A stretch of 64,000 bases of DNA from Mycoplasmopsis arginini (GCF_900660725.1 NZ_LR215044.1:620001-684000); one strand, 5' to 3'. Counted from the stretch's first letter, positions 10,790-23,912 are shown. Numbers and translations are program-made. Notes: generated from the letters alone by a model not told the origin.

Positions 10790-10822
10790 TAAAATAAAAA
10801 GAAAAATAGGCATAGCCTATTT
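10790..10822 (-). terminator. Intrinsic terminator of the pot operon
   Basis: Perfect 8-bp stem AAATAGGC / GCCTATTT with a 3-base loop at 10804-10822, followed on the minus strand by a T-rich run. It begins directly after the stop of the last pot gene (10823-10825). Confidence 0.8.
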
Positions 10823-12589
10823 CTATGATTTTGTTGTTTCAAAATAATAAGAAGCAATTTTTGTTCTTAAACTGTTGTCAATAATTGGGTACGTAAATAA
10901 GAAATAATTTTCATTTGAGCTTGGTTGTGCAAAAATATCTTTTGCAATTTTATCATTTCCAAAATATCATTTCTCAATAAATTTATAGCTTAATTTATCT
11001 GCAGGTGTATATGAAATATAATCAAAGTTAGCTATTTCCGATAATTCTTCATCACCAAACGCTTCAGTAAATGCATCTTCAAATAAACTATAACCATTGT
11101 TAGAATTATTTCTAACGATTAACAATCAGTTTCAATATTGGCCTTCATTATTATTTAGAAAGTTATTTAATTCTTTTTCTCAGTTAGCAAAGTCATCTCA
11201 ATGTGAAGATTCAATAGTACTAAATTCTTTACTTGCTAATAAAGCTTCTTTCACAGTATCTTTTTCTTCATCAAAAATTTGTTTTAAAGTTTTAAATGCG
11301 CTTTCTCTTATTTTATCATCTACTAAATCTCTAACTTTTTTCAAAAGAAGACTATCTAAAAGATTTGAATCAGAACTATTTTTTATATTGTCTTTTAAAA
11401 GAAAATTATTATGATAAACATTCTTTTTTAAAATATCCAAAAAGTTATTAGTATCTTCTTCGCTAAGTTTGTGTGAAATAACTCATCCATCCATTAATAA
11501 ATAATTATATTTTGGTCTTATAAAACGAATTAATCCATCTTCTACGCTTGCAAAGTTATCCTTCGAGTAATAAGCATCTAAAGCATCGCCATTATAAATA
11601 ACAGCCGAATCTGATCTTCCTTCTTTAGGCTCAATTAAATGGTTTAACAATTCTAGACCATCACCGCTCAAATAGTTATATCCGGTGTTTTTAATTGAAA
11701 AACCAGATGAATCTTCGACAAACTTAATAAATGAGTCTATTGCAATTTTGTAATTAAAATCATTAAAGTTAAATAATTTTCCTTCTCCGTTATGAGTAAA
11801 AAGAGTTTTTCATTCATCAGGATTGTTTGCTTTGTAATTAAGAGCTCCTATCATTAGATTATCAATGAAAGCATTAGTTCATGCAACTCTTTGATATTTA
11901 CTATCTTTTAGGATTGAAAAAATTTCGTTTCAATTGATAGGGTTTTTAATGTTTTCTAGGATATTTGAAGCTTTTTCTATTTCGAGATTAGGTCTTGAGT
12001 TTTTATTTATATTGTAAGCAACACCTTTGTCTTGAATATAATAAGGAATAATAAAATCTGAAAAATGATCTCAATTGTTTGAGTTTTCCTTCTTAGTTTC
12101 AAAAGATCTTCACTTTTGATTATCTTTATTAATCTCAAAACCTATTTTATTTAATTCGTCATCAGTCATTAAACTTAGTTTATTATAAATAAGCTTGTTA
12201 AAGTTTTCTAAATGGTTTTGAACATTTTTTGTAAAAAAGGTTTTTCGGATATCTCACTTGTTAGTTCCTGATCCAAAAATTCTTTCAAAATTTATTTTTT
12301 TGATTTTTTTATCTAATATAAGTTGTGCTGTTTGAAAATCACTTCCAACACCAGCGATTGCTTTGTCTTGTGTTAAGGCTTGGGTAAATTCATTAATTTC
12401 TTTAAATTCTTTGTAATTGTAATTCTTTTTAAGATTATTTACAATCTTAGGATGTAAATATGATTCGTAATTATAAACGCTTGGGCGATAATGATTCGTT
12501 AATTTAAATATTAGTCCGCCTAAAAATAAACTAAATATTATAAAAAGCGATAAATAAAAAAGTAAAATCTTAAAAATCTTTTTTTGCAA
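10823..12589 (-). CDS. potD: Membrane-anchored polyamine-binding protein (PotD-like), copy 1
   Basis: Extracellular substrate-binding subunit of the spermidine/putrescine ABC importer; 588 residues, longer than bacterial PotD (about 350) but usual for mycoplasmas. Residues 5-28 form an uncleaved anchor with no lipobox Cys. The mature part begins VYNYESYLHPKIV, the PotD-type first strand, and contains VAGVGSDFQTAQLI-like and [16 protein letters not shown] segments (periplasmic-binding hinge and ligand region). The start codon is TTG at 12589, 9 bases after AGGAGG, which lies in the end of potC; no ATG fits. A paralogue lies at 15699-17342, upstream of potA. Confidence 0.88.
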
Positions 12590-12590
12590 T

Positions 12591-13454
12591 TTATAAAGCC
12601 TCCTTATAGAAGTCTTTTTGTGCTTGTTTTTTTGATAATAAAATCGCTTTTTTTGCTTTTGAGTTCTGAGTGCCTTTAAATACTATATATAAGGTATTTC
12701 CAAAAATAACCACTAATAATGATATTGCTCCAATTGCTAAGGATCAAGCCTGAAATTGACCCTCATACAACTGTGTTCCTAATGTTTCGGTATTAGAAAC
12801 TATTCTTGTGATAATAAAGTCATCAAACGAAAGAGTCATTGTCATCACAAAAGTAAAGCCAATTGAACCTAACATGTAAACAAAATATGTTTTAAATCAT
12901 GTTTTAAATTTAGAATATCCTAAATCTTGACTTGCTTCAAAAATATTCTTTGAAAACTTATCACTTTTAGGAAGCATTATTAAGATTCCATATGGTAAAC
13001 ACATAACTGTGTGGCCAATGATTGATCTAACAAAACCTTCGCTAGTTGCTTTTAAAGTTCCAAAAAACAAGAAGTTTAAAACAATAGCTAAAGTTAAGCC
13101 TGTAATAACATCAGGGTTAATCATTGGGACATTAGATGTTGTTTGCACATATGATCTTGCACCTTTATTTTTGTTTCTTCAAAGTGCAAAAACAGTCAGT
13201 AAAGAAATTGTTATAACTAAAACTGAAGTTGCAATACCTAAAAGAAATGAGTTAACAAAAGCTAGGGTATGTGATTTTGAAAATAGTTCACTATATGCTT
13301 CAAAAGATGTTCTATTTCATGTTGTTACAGAAAAGATGCCTTTGTTAGATGGGGAGTTAAAACTGTAAATTGTTCCGAAAATAATAGGAACATATAAAAA
13401 ACCTAAAATAATAAAAACATAAGAATATTTTAAAAAGTTTTTAATCTTACTCAT
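12591..13454 (-). CDS. potC: Spermidine/putrescine ABC transporter permease PotC
   Basis: Inner permease of the polyamine importer; 287 residues with six hydrophobic segments. The cytoplasmic EAA loop reads EASQDLGYSKFKTWFK at about residues 185-200, the site that contacts the PotA ATPase. SFDDFIITRIV near the C-terminus is typical of PotC. ATG 13454 overlaps the potB stop by 8 bases, with AGGAGG in the potB end as ribosome site. It carries the AGGAGG used by the TTG start of the following potD-like gene. Confidence 0.93.
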
Positions 13455-14310
13455 AGTTTCCTCCTTGTCTTCTTTTTCTAATTAAGTATGGAATTCCATA
13501 AATAACTGCATAAATTGATAATAATACAGATAAAGTAATAATAACCAAAGTTGAAGCGTTTGCTAAGTCAAATGGATTAGCTGTATTTGCAAATTGATTA
13601 ATTAAGTTACCAATTAACTGCTTTTGGCTACCATTTGGTAATAATTTGTCTGAAATAATAATTGATGTTGCTGACATCATTAAAACAATACCAAAACCAC
13701 TTAATATTGCCTTAGCTGAATAAGGAATAATAACCTTAAATACGGTTTGAAATTTTGAGTATCCTAAATCTTCAGAAGCTTCTAAGATATTGTTTGGCAT
13801 ATCTTTTAAAACTTGGTATAAGGGTAAAACCATAAACGGTAAATATAAATAAATCATTCCAAAAATAATAAAGAAGTTATTGTTAAGTTGATTTTCATCA
13901 AAAATTGCTGAAAATAAACCTCTAACAGCTAAAGCTTTTGAAATAGTAAATATAGCTAAAGGACTTAAAATTAAAGTTAAACCTAAAATTTTAATTATTT
14001 TATATTTTGATCTTGAGACAATATAAGCATAAGGAAAGCCTATAATTAAGGCTACAAAAGCGGCTAAAATACCGGTTAGTAAAGATCTCCCAATAATTAT
14101 TCATGTTGAAGGTTTTATGGCGATTTCTCAGTTTTCTAATTTTGTTTGTCCTTCTAAAGGTTTGAATGCATAAATGCATACAAAAACCATAGGTAAAATA
14201 ATAAATAAAATAGCAAAAATAATATAAGGGATTAAAAAAGATAATTGTAGTTTAGACATTGGCGAAGAAAAATGTTTTGCTTTTTTCTTTTTTAAATCTT
14301 TAAATTTCAT
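13447..14310 (-). CDS. potB: Spermidine/putrescine ABC transporter permease PotB
   Basis: Second permease of the polyamine importer; 287 residues, six membrane segments. The EAA loop is EASEDLGYSKFQTVFK, almost identical to that of PotC, so the two probably form a heterodimer facing one PotA dimer. ATG 14310 overlaps the potA stop by 11 bases. The basic N-terminus ([11 protein letters not shown]) precedes the first helix. Confidence 0.93.
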
Positions 14311-15682
14311 TTGTTTGTTCCAATTCTTTTTCTAGTGCTTCAAGTTTTTTGTCTTTTTTCATTAAATGAATTGAATCAATGTCTCAGTCTAAAAATACTT
14401 CTTTTCCAACAGCGTGTTTTGATGATGTTTCGACATGGATAATTTTGCCCTTGCAATCAATCTCATAATTGTAGTAGCTTCCACCGTATGTTGATTTTAC
14501 AATTTCTCCAATAAGTTTTGCCTTAGATTTTACCCTAGTAATTAATATATCTTCCGGTCTAATTAAAGCGTCTAATTTTTCACCAGGTTCAAATTCTTCA
14601 TGAATTGTGTCGAAAGTTTTTGACATAAATTTGACTTTATTAGCCCTTACAAATGTTGCATCAAAAAAGTTTGAATCACCAATAAAGTTTGCTACTCATT
14701 TATTTACAGGGTAGTCATATAGTTCTTTGGGTGTTGTAAATTGTTCCACCTTACCATCGCGAATAACAGCAATTCTATCGCTTAATTGTAAAGCCTCGTT
14801 ACGGTCGTGAGTAACAAAAATAAATGTTAATTTCAATTTTTGTTGAATATCTCTCAATAAACTTTGCATTTTTTCACGAATTTTAGCATCAAGAGCACTT
14901 AAAGGTTCATCTAATAAAAGAATCTCTGGTTCAATAACTAAAGATCTAGCTAAGGCAACCCTTTGCTTCATACCGCCAGATAAGAAGTTAACATTCTTTT
15001 TCTCATTTCCTGTTAAACCAACAAGCTCCATCATTTGTTTAACTTCTTTATCCATTTCTTCATTTGTAATTTTTCTTGTTAAATATCTTTTTTCGTATGC
15101 TTCAGTTTTTAAATCAACATAATTTTCTCAATATGAATATTTGAAATCCATATCATCGATTCATTGCTGATATTTATTTCTTTTTCTTTGTGAAAGAGAA
15201 TTGTTTGTGTTTAATTCTTTTTCGTAAAGTTCAAATTCTTTGTCTAAGTTTTTCATTTTTTGCTCAGCATATTTTTTTCATTTTCTTTTTTGAACTGTTA
15301 ATTTACTTTCGAATGATTTAGGTACATTTTCTTTTCAAATACGTTTTAATCTTAAACCATATTTAATATTGTTTTCAACATTTAAATGTGGGAATAGAGC
15401 ATAATCTTGAAAAATTGTAGAAACATCTCTTTTGTGAGGCGATAAATCTTTAATATCTTTACCATAAAGTTTAACTTCACCACGAGTAACTCATTCAAAG
15501 CCACCAATAATTCTTAAAATGGTAGTCTTACCAGAACCAGAGGGTCCTAAAAGGGTAATAAATTCACCTTTTTCAATATTAAGGTTAACGTTATCTAGAA
15601 CAGTTTTGTCTTCAAATTCTTTAACAACATCAACAAGCTCAATAATTGAAGAAGATTCTTTTTTAATTTTCTTTTTTTCCAT
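14300..15682 (-). CDS. potA: Polyamine ABC transporter ATP-binding protein PotA
   Basis: ATPase of the polyamine importer; 460 residues against about 370 in most bacteria. Walker A GPSGSGKT at residues 46-53, Q-loop [10 protein letters not shown], signature LSGGMKQR, Walker [12 protein letters not shown], switch VTHDRNEAL, and a C-terminal TOBE-like domain ([18 protein letters not shown]). About 90 extra residues, highly charged ([18 protein letters not shown]), sit between the Q-loop and the signature in the helical subdomain, a known mycoplasma feature. Start ATG 15682 chosen for AAAGGAAA upstream; it begins 17 bases after the potD-like stop. An in-frame start at 15730 would overlap that gene and has no ribosome site. 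Confidence 0.95.
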
Positions 15683-15698
15683 ATATTTCCTTTCTTTA

Positions 15699-17342
15699 TT
15701 ACGATTTAGTCTTTTGGTAGTAATAATCAATCATTTTAGTTTTTAATTCTAAATCAAGTGGTTGATAGGGTCTAAATTCTACATTAGACGCCGTTTCTAA
15801 GTCAAAGATTGATATTGCTTTTAAGTCGGGGTTTTTATTTTTGTCTAAAAAGTATCAATCTTTTAAAAAGTTTTTAATATTTTTATAACTTGGGGTGTAA
15901 TTAATTACGTCAAAGTTATTAATGTTAGGTAAATTTTCGTAAGCAAAAGCGTTTTTAAAAAAGTCATAGTTTTCTTTATAAAAATTAGCATCAATTTCGT
16001 CTAAACTTTTAGTTTCATTTTCGTTTCTAAACAAATTGTGTTTAATAGTATTTTGATCAAGGCCTGAATTTTCTTTTATTTCTTGGTAAACATTTTGAAT
16101 ATATTCTCTATTTAAATCATTTTCATTTTTTATAACATCAGAGAAAATATATTTATTCAACCGGGAAAGTAATTTATCAGACTCAAAATCATTAGTATCT
16201 TTAGAAATTATTCATGCATCAATATTTGTGTAACTATATTTAGGTCTTACAAATGAAATATTATTACTTTCTTCAAGTGAGGCAAAATTATCTTTGCCAT
16301 AATAAGCATCCAATGCATCTCCATTATACATAATTGCAATATCTGCTTTTCCATTAATTGGTTCAATAATACTTGACACTAATTCTTGGCCATCAGTAAC
16401 TAATTTATTTCTGTTTATGTCTTTAATTGAGGCACCCGTTGCATCTAAAACAAATTTATTAAAATGATCAAATATATCTTCATAATTTGTTTTATCTAAA
16501 AGTTTTCAATTTCCATTTAAATCTCTTTGAGTATTGTCATTTAAATAGTATTTATAAAATTGTCCAATCATTGCGTTGTCTAAGAATCAATTAGTTCAAT
16601 AAATTCTCGGATTTTTATATTTTTGAACAAGCGATTTGATAATGTTATATCATTCCATTCCATTCTTGATTTCATCAAAATTAGCACTTGAAACAACATT
16701 ATTTCTTTTATTCTTGAAAATTTCAAAGTTTTCAGTATTGTAAACTATCATTTTATCAAGTGTAAAATAGGGTATTAAAAACTCATAAAAACTATCAATC
16801 CCATTCTCTCCATCCACTTCAAAGCCTAGTATTTCTTTTTTATCATTATAATAAATATAAGGTTTAAATTTATTCTCATAAATTGTGTTTTCTGGATTTA
16901 TTTTTTTTATCTCTTCAATTATTCAATTATCGTAAAAATCAAACTGTCTTTTAACTTCTTTTGTATATAAATTCGTAATAATTTCTTTTTTATTATTGTC
17001 ATTATATGTAATGTTAAAAGCTTTTTGAAAATTTATTTTTTTCAATTTATTTTCTAAAATTAATTGTGCTATTTGATAATCAGAACTAACCCCAGCAACA
17101 GCTTTCTTATTTTTAATTGCTCTTGTAAATTCATCAAGGTTAGTAAAAACGTGATATGAATAATCTTTTTTTACTTTATTTATAATATTTTTATTTAAAT
17201 AAGATTCATAGTTATAAATACTTACTTTGTAAGGGTTTGATAACTTTAAAAATAGAATAATTACAAAAAATAAAAATAATAAACTTGTGAATATAGACAG
17301 CAAAATAAGCTTGAGCCTATGAGTCATTCTACGAATTTTCAT
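15699..17342 (-). CDS. potD: Membrane-anchored polyamine-binding protein (PotD-like), copy 2
   Basis: A second PotD-type substrate-binding protein, 547 residues, homologous to the gene at 10823-12589 over its full length: one uncleaved hydrophobic anchor (about residues 12-32, no lipobox), then [15 protein letters not shown] (VYNYESYLHPKIV in copy 1) and [15 protein letters not shown]. Both end in YYxxTKS. One transporter with two different binding proteins suggests widened specificity, or one copy acting on another ligand. ATG 17342 overlaps the era stop by one base (TAATG). Confidence 0.88.
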
Positions 17343-18229
17343 TAGTAGCCTGCCTTTTTTATTCTGTCTTCTTTATCTACCCAATTATTATCTACTTTTA
17401 CTTTTAAAAATAAATTTACTGGATGATCGAAAACTTTTGACATTTTTGTTCTTGCAGACATTGAAATACTCTTAATTTTGTTTCCACCTTGACCAATAAC
17501 TATTCCTTTTTGTGATTCACTCTTAACGAATATTGTGGCGAAAATAGTATAAGGAAAGGTTTCATCATCATTTTCTTTAAACTCATCTATTTGAACCGCT
17601 ATTGAGTGAGGAACCTCTTGATATAAATTATTTATTGCGGATTCTCTAATGATTTCTTTGGCTATAAATCTTAAAGAGACATCGCTTAATTGATCTTCCT
17701 CGTATGGAACTTCTGATTCGTATGAGTATTTTTTAATTTCTTCAATTAAATCACTATAAGTATTTGTAAATCCTTTCCCAACACCTAAAACTGTTTTAAA
17801 TCCTAATGTCTTTAATTCTTGAGCTTTATTATCTAAAAAATTCTTATCTTCAACTAAATCAACTTTAGTAATTACGGCTATTAAATCAGCATCTGTTGTT
17901 TCTTTTATTTTGTTTATTATAAACTTATCTCCTGTTCCTAATTTTTCATTTGCCGGAGTTATAAATAAAACAACATCAACACTTTGTATCGTTTCATAAC
18001 TTTTTTCATTCAATTTTTCTGATAATAAAAATTCAGCCTTATGAATTCCGGGGGTGTCAATAAAAATTATTTGACTTTCTTTATCATTATAAATCCCTTT
18101 GATATTATCTCGAGTAGTTTGTGCTAAGTTAGACACTATTGCTAAATCAAAATCTAAAATATTATTAATTAATGTGCTTTTTCCAACATTTGGTCTACCA
18201 ATTAAACCTACATAGCAAATTTTTTTCAT
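17342..18229 (-). CDS. era: GTPase Era
   Basis: Ras-like GTPase with a C-terminal KH domain that assists 16S rRNA 3'-end maturation and 30S assembly; 295 residues, normal. G1 GRPNVGKS at residues 11-18, G3 DTPGIH near 58-63, G4 TKVD near 122-125. The KH domain carries GIVIGQGGNKIKSI and ends in the mycoplasma-style VDKEDRIKKAGY. It follows ybeY by 24 bases and is coupled to the pot operon by TAATG. Confidence 0.96.
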   Translation of the reverse strand: MKKICYVGLIGRPNVGKSTLINNILDFDLAIVSNLAQTTRDNIKGIYNDKESQIIFIDTPGIHKAEFLLSEKLNEKSYETIQSVDVVLFITPANEKLGTGDKFIINKIKETTDADLIAVITKVDLVEDKNFLDNKAQELKTLGFKTVLGVGKGFTNTYSDLIEEIKKYSYESEVPYEEDQLSDVSLRFIAKEIIRESAINNLYQEVPHSIAVQIDEFKENDDETFPYTIFATIFVKSESQKGIVIGQGGNKIKSISMSARTKMSKVFDHPVNLFLKVKVDNNWVDKEDRIKKAGY

Positions 18230-18253
18230 TCATAAACCTCTCAAAAATAAGTA

Positions 18254-18706
18254 TTAATATCTGTTAATTCCTAGTTTTGCCATAATATTATCAACATGGC
18301 CATTCATAATCTTTGTTTCTTCCTCAGTTTGGTGGTCAAAACCAAAAAGGTGTGCAACCCCATGAGCAAAAATATAGCAAAATTCTCTTCTTAAACTGTG
18401 ATTAAATTCCCTAGCTTGTTTTTTAATCTTTCAAGGAGAAATAATAATTTGTCCAAGTTCTAAATAATCTAAAAAGTCTAATTCCTTAGCTGCTTCTAAA
18501 GGAAAACTTAAAATATCTGTAGTGTAGTTTTTATTTCTATAAAGGTTATTTAGTTTTTTCATCTTAAATTTGTTAACAAAAAGAAGGTCAACTGATAAGT
18601 TTTTTTTGCTTCCAAATTCTTCTTTTGCCTCTTTTAAAATATTTAAAAAATCTTGTTCAAATTTAAAGCAAAAAAGACTCTTATTTTTAATGGTTAATTT
18701 ATTCAT
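18254..18706 (-). CDS. ybeY: Endoribonuclease YbeY (rRNA maturation)
   Basis: Zinc-dependent single-strand endoribonuclease of 16S rRNA processing and 70S quality control; 150 residues. The metal site is visible as HGVAHLFGFDH, the family HGxLHLxGYDH with conservative changes and all three His present. TDILSFPL in the middle is the other hallmark. It is directly upstream of era, the classic YbeY-Era pairing in rRNA maturation. Confidence 0.93.
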
Positions 18707-18750
18707 AAAAATAATTATAAATTAACTGTAAAAAAAGCGGAAATTTATTA

Positions 18751-20769
18751 TTATTTTTTTATATTGAAAAACTGCGCTTTTTCATTTAAAAACCTGTTGT
18801 TATGTGACGTTTCTATAATCAATGAATTTTTTTGTTTTTCTCTGATAATTTTTTTAACTATTTTAAATGTTTTTTTAGAAAGTGAATCAAAGCACTCATC
18901 AAGTAAAATAATTTGATATTTTTTTATAAATAAAGGCAATAATTTAATTAACTGTAATTGTCCTAATGACAACTTATTTTTATTAATTAAAATATTTGAA
19001 AAAATATCTAAATTTAATATTTTTAAGATAAACTGAAAATCCTTATTATTTAATATTTTGTTTCTTTCATTTTCATTTATATTTCAAAATATATATGTGT
19101 ATAAATTTAAATTAGGCAGATCTTTTTCCTTATCAGAAAAAAATACATGATCATTAAACCAATTTTGACTAAATTCAGAGATATCTGTGTTATTGAAAAC
19201 AACACTACCTTGGTAATCTTTTATCAATCCAGAAATGATTTTTATTAAGGTTGATTTACCACTACCGTTTTGCCCAGTTATGATAAGTCCTTTATTGATA
19301 GCTAAATTTAAATTATTAATGATAAGTTTCTTATCATATTGAAAGGATAAATTGTTTAAGTAGATTGAGTTAATTGGATTCTTGCTTTTATTAAATAAAG
19401 AGAGATTTGAAAGAGTAGGTATATCCAAAATAAAAGCAATTCTATGATAGTTAATTTTAAATATTTTATTTGCAATTAAAAAGTTCTGAAAATCATTAGC
19501 AGGATTATTAATTATTGTTTGTATTTGTAATATAAATAAAAGTTCAGAAATATTATTTGAATTATTTATAACAAAGATAATATAAATTATTAAGTTAGAA
19601 ATTAAATTTAAAAAACCAAAAATTAAATTTTTTAAACTATTTAATTTATTAAGCTTATTATCATTTATTTGAATTGTTTGTATATTCTCTAAATAATTAA
19701 ATTTCTCAACATTATTTCAGATTAAGTTGTAATACGAATTATCTCGATTAATTAGAAAACTAAGTTCATTAATTTCTTCAACTGTTTTTATTGTGTTTTG
19801 TTTTGATAAATTGTAAATTTTAAAATTAATGAAAAAACCGATAACTATTTTTAGTATATTTAAAAGTATAATTAAAATTAAAAATTTCACTTGTACAAAT
19901 AGTAATAAAGGAAAAAACAAAAACAAAGACATTATTATTGTCGGTAAAAAAGTCGTTATAGATGAATAGTAATAAGCTATTGAATCTATTGCAAGATACC
20001 GTAGAATAATTTCATTTTTATTAATTTTATTTATTTGATTATAACTAGCTCTTTTTACTTTGTCCACGTAATTTAGTTTAATTGTTTTTGATATTTTGTT
20101 TTTAATTAAGTTTTGAATTAAGGTTATTATAAATGACACAAGTATTGAAAGAAAGGAAACTCAAACAAAAAGCAAAATATTTTTAAGTGCAAAGACTTTG
20201 TTTTGTTCTTGAATGTAAGAAAAAATGTACTTACTTACAAAAGAAAGAAAATAATTAAATAAAACAAGAAGTACACTTAAATAGACAGTTGCAAATAAAA
20301 GTTTAAAGCTAATTTCTGGTCTAAGAAAAGAATTCTTAAAATACATTTCTATCTTATTTTTAGTTGAAGATTTATTAACAATTAAAATTAAACCGCTAAA
20401 AAGCTTTTGAAAGTTTTGAAGTTCTATTCTTCTTTTTCCATTTACAGAATCCAATATTTCTACTAAACCATTTTTTATTTTCTTAATTATGATATAGTGC
20501 AAAAAATTATCAATCTTTATTATTGAAATTACAGGAGTTTTACTTTTTAAATTCAAAAATTCTTCTCAATTTATTTTGTAAGCTTCAAGTTCTAAATTTA
20601 TATCTTTTGCTAACGAAGTTAAGTTAGAAATACTAATTCCATTTTCTGAATAAATTGCCCGATACTTTAATTGATTTATATCTATTCATTTTCTTCAAAA
20701 TAATTTATGTAATGATTGTAAAACATATAGTCCACAATCCTTAATGTCATCTTGTATTTTTATTTGCAT
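18751..20769 (-). CDS. ABC exporter with N-terminal C39 peptidase domain
   Basis: Single-chain peptidase-containing ABC transporter, 672 residues. Residues 1-125 are a C39 cysteine peptidase: Gln6 and Cys12 in QDDIKDCG, His91 in DNFLHY, Asp107 in EILDS, with spacing expected for the catalytic set. Residues about 150-430 hold the membrane domain, and the C-terminus an ATPase with TGQNGSGKST, LSLGQLQL (signature with Gly to Leu), ILLDECFDSL and the switch His in ETSHNN. Such exporters cut the leader of a peptide after a double Gly and secrete it, usually a bacteriocin or signal. No substrate gene is recognisable nearby. It starts the ybeY-era-pot gene string. Confidence 0.9.
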
Positions 20770-20883
20770 AATTAAATTTTTGAAGTTTTTGAAATTATTT
20801 TTTTAAAATAAGGAAAAAATAGGGAAAACTTTGTAAACATAAAATAGAGTTTTAAAATTTAATTTTTAGTAAAATTAATAATT

Positions 20884-21561
20884 ATGAAAAACAAAAAAAG
20901 TAAAAAATCAATATTATTTTTACCTTCAATTGGGGCATTGACTGGAATAGTGGCACCAATGTTAGTCGCTGCTTCATGTTCTCATGAACTGCCAGAACTT
21001 TCAATTTCAGAAGATCCAAAATTAACTTATGTAAATGATGATGGCGAAAGAATTATCAAAGGAAGTGCAAAAGCTTTTTATAAACTAAATTCTCAAAATG
21101 TTTTTAATCCAATTAGCATTCATGATTCTAAATATAAACTTTATACACCAGACGGAAAATTAAATAACGCTCACGATTCTGAACATATATATAAAATCAA
21201 ACCTAACTTTGACTTTTTAGTATTTAAAAACTTAACCGGTCCACATGACTACCGTTTATTTTCTTTTAGATATGACGAGTTAGTTACAAACTTGCCGGGT
21301 GTAGCAAGGAGAGCTAAATATTCACAATACCAATATAATCCAAAAGCAGTTTTTGTAATGCTTTATTGAATTAAGAAAACAGCAGAAGCCGCTCCTAACT
21401 TTGAAAATGATATTATCTCTCCTTCAAGATCAAGATTTCCTTATGCAGGACCTTCAATTGAAGAAGCGCCATGACCATTTGTGCGAAATATTTCAAATAG
21501 TTTAAAAGGTTTTTGACAAGATGTTATCGAACCACTAGTTTTAATTTTTGATAAGGAATAA
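20884..21561 (+). CDS. Lipoprotein, unknown function
   Basis: A 225-residue predicted surface lipoprotein: basic N-terminus, hydrophobic core, lipobox VAASC with Cys at about residue 32. The mature part has no family I recognise; it is rich in aromatic residues ([12 protein letters not shown]) and ends [16 protein letters not shown]. Its stop is only 2 bases before the gltX ATG, and AAGGAA in its last codons serves as the gltX ribosome site, so a surface protein and a tRNA synthetase share a transcript. Confidence 0.85.
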
Positions 21562-21563
21562 TT

Positions 21564-22945
<1,382 letters not shown>

Positions 22946-22955
<10 letters not shown>

Positions 22956-23326
22956 AATATGTTTTAACAACAACTTTAGCCAATCAAGAAGACAAAGTGG
23001 TTGAAACAGAATATATTGATTTTTTAGAAACAAATAATGATAAATTTACACATATTGAATTTACAGATGAAAAAGTAATGAATTGTATTATTGATATTTG
23101 TAGTGATGAAGTTAAAATAACTTATGCAAACCAGTTTCTGCATATGAAAAAAAATGAGTTCATTGAAAATAAATTAAAAATATCAGAAACCGATTTTATT
23201 TCACTTGATACATATTTAATAAAAGTTATTATTAATAAAGATGAAATTTCTTTCACATATGATTTATTGCAAGATAAAAATATTATTGTTAGAAACACTG
23301 CAAAATTATTATTTAAGAATGATTAA
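22946..23326 (+). CDS. Small conserved-type protein, unknown
   Basis: A 126-residue soluble protein starting inside the end of gltX. It has alternating beta-strand-like segments (FTHIEFTDEKVMN, KITYANQFLHMKK, VIINKDEISFTYDLLQ). The pattern faintly recalls the small beta-barrel DUF1934/YwiB group, but I cannot confirm that. A terminator follows at once, so it closes the lipoprotein-gltX transcript. Confidence 0.75.
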
Positions 23327-23352
23327 ATCCCAAAAAAACTTTGGGATTTTTT
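23325..23352 (+). terminator. Intrinsic terminator
   Basis: Inverted repeat AAATCCCAAA / TTTGGGATTT followed by TTTTTATTTT, starting at the stop of the small gene after gltX. Confidence 0.85.
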
Positions 23353-23405
23353 ATTTTCTAAAAAAATAAACCAAAAAATTGCTTATCTAAATTAAAATAT
23401 TGTTT

Positions 23406-23912
23406 ATGAAAAGAAAAAACAAGAAAAGCTTATCGAATAAAACTTTCTTATATAGTTTAATTTCAACACCGGTGTTATTAGCACCTCTTTTTGTTTCTTG
23501 CAATGATAAGGAATAAACTCAAAACCCCAAACCACAATTGCTAAGTGATTCACAATTATCAACCATTCATAATGACTTTGTATTTCAATTATCAGAAGAA
23601 GGAAAAGAAAAATTTGTTAGTGAAGGCGAATCTTCTCTTAACTTCTTTATTCAATTAATTGATAAGTTAAATTCAAAATATAATACTAATCATTATGATG
23701 ATGGGGATAAAATAGCAAATGACCCTGAGTTTAAAAAGTATTTCTTTTTTAACAAACCAGATATAAACAAGGTAAGTAAATCTCACCGAATAGATATTCG
23801 TTTTAAAGGCGATAATGTTACAAAACAAGTAGTGTTATTTTATGATGTTATTTGTTTTGATCTTAATGTTAATGAAAGAGTTAATGTACGAATACCAATT
23901 GAACTTGATTAA
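23406..23912 (+). pseudogene. Lipoprotein gene interrupted by an in-frame TAA
   Basis: ATG 23406 opens a textbook lipoprotein signal (basic start, hydrophobic core, lipobox LFVSC, Cys 32), but codon 37 is TAA (23514-23516) in CNDKE-stop-TQNPKP. The same frame then stays open to 23912, giving a 131-residue body (ISEEGKEKF-like start, FFFNKPDINKVSK, ending VRIPIELD). Without the stop it would be a 168-residue lipoprotein. A single CAA to TAA change would explain it. It could be a pseudogene, a reversible off state, or a sequencing error. Function unknown. Confidence 0.75.

Noticed and set aside
13009-13368. Plus-strand open frame within potC
   Set aside because: Shadow of potC; the potC frame has the EAA loop and matching overlaps with potB and potD.
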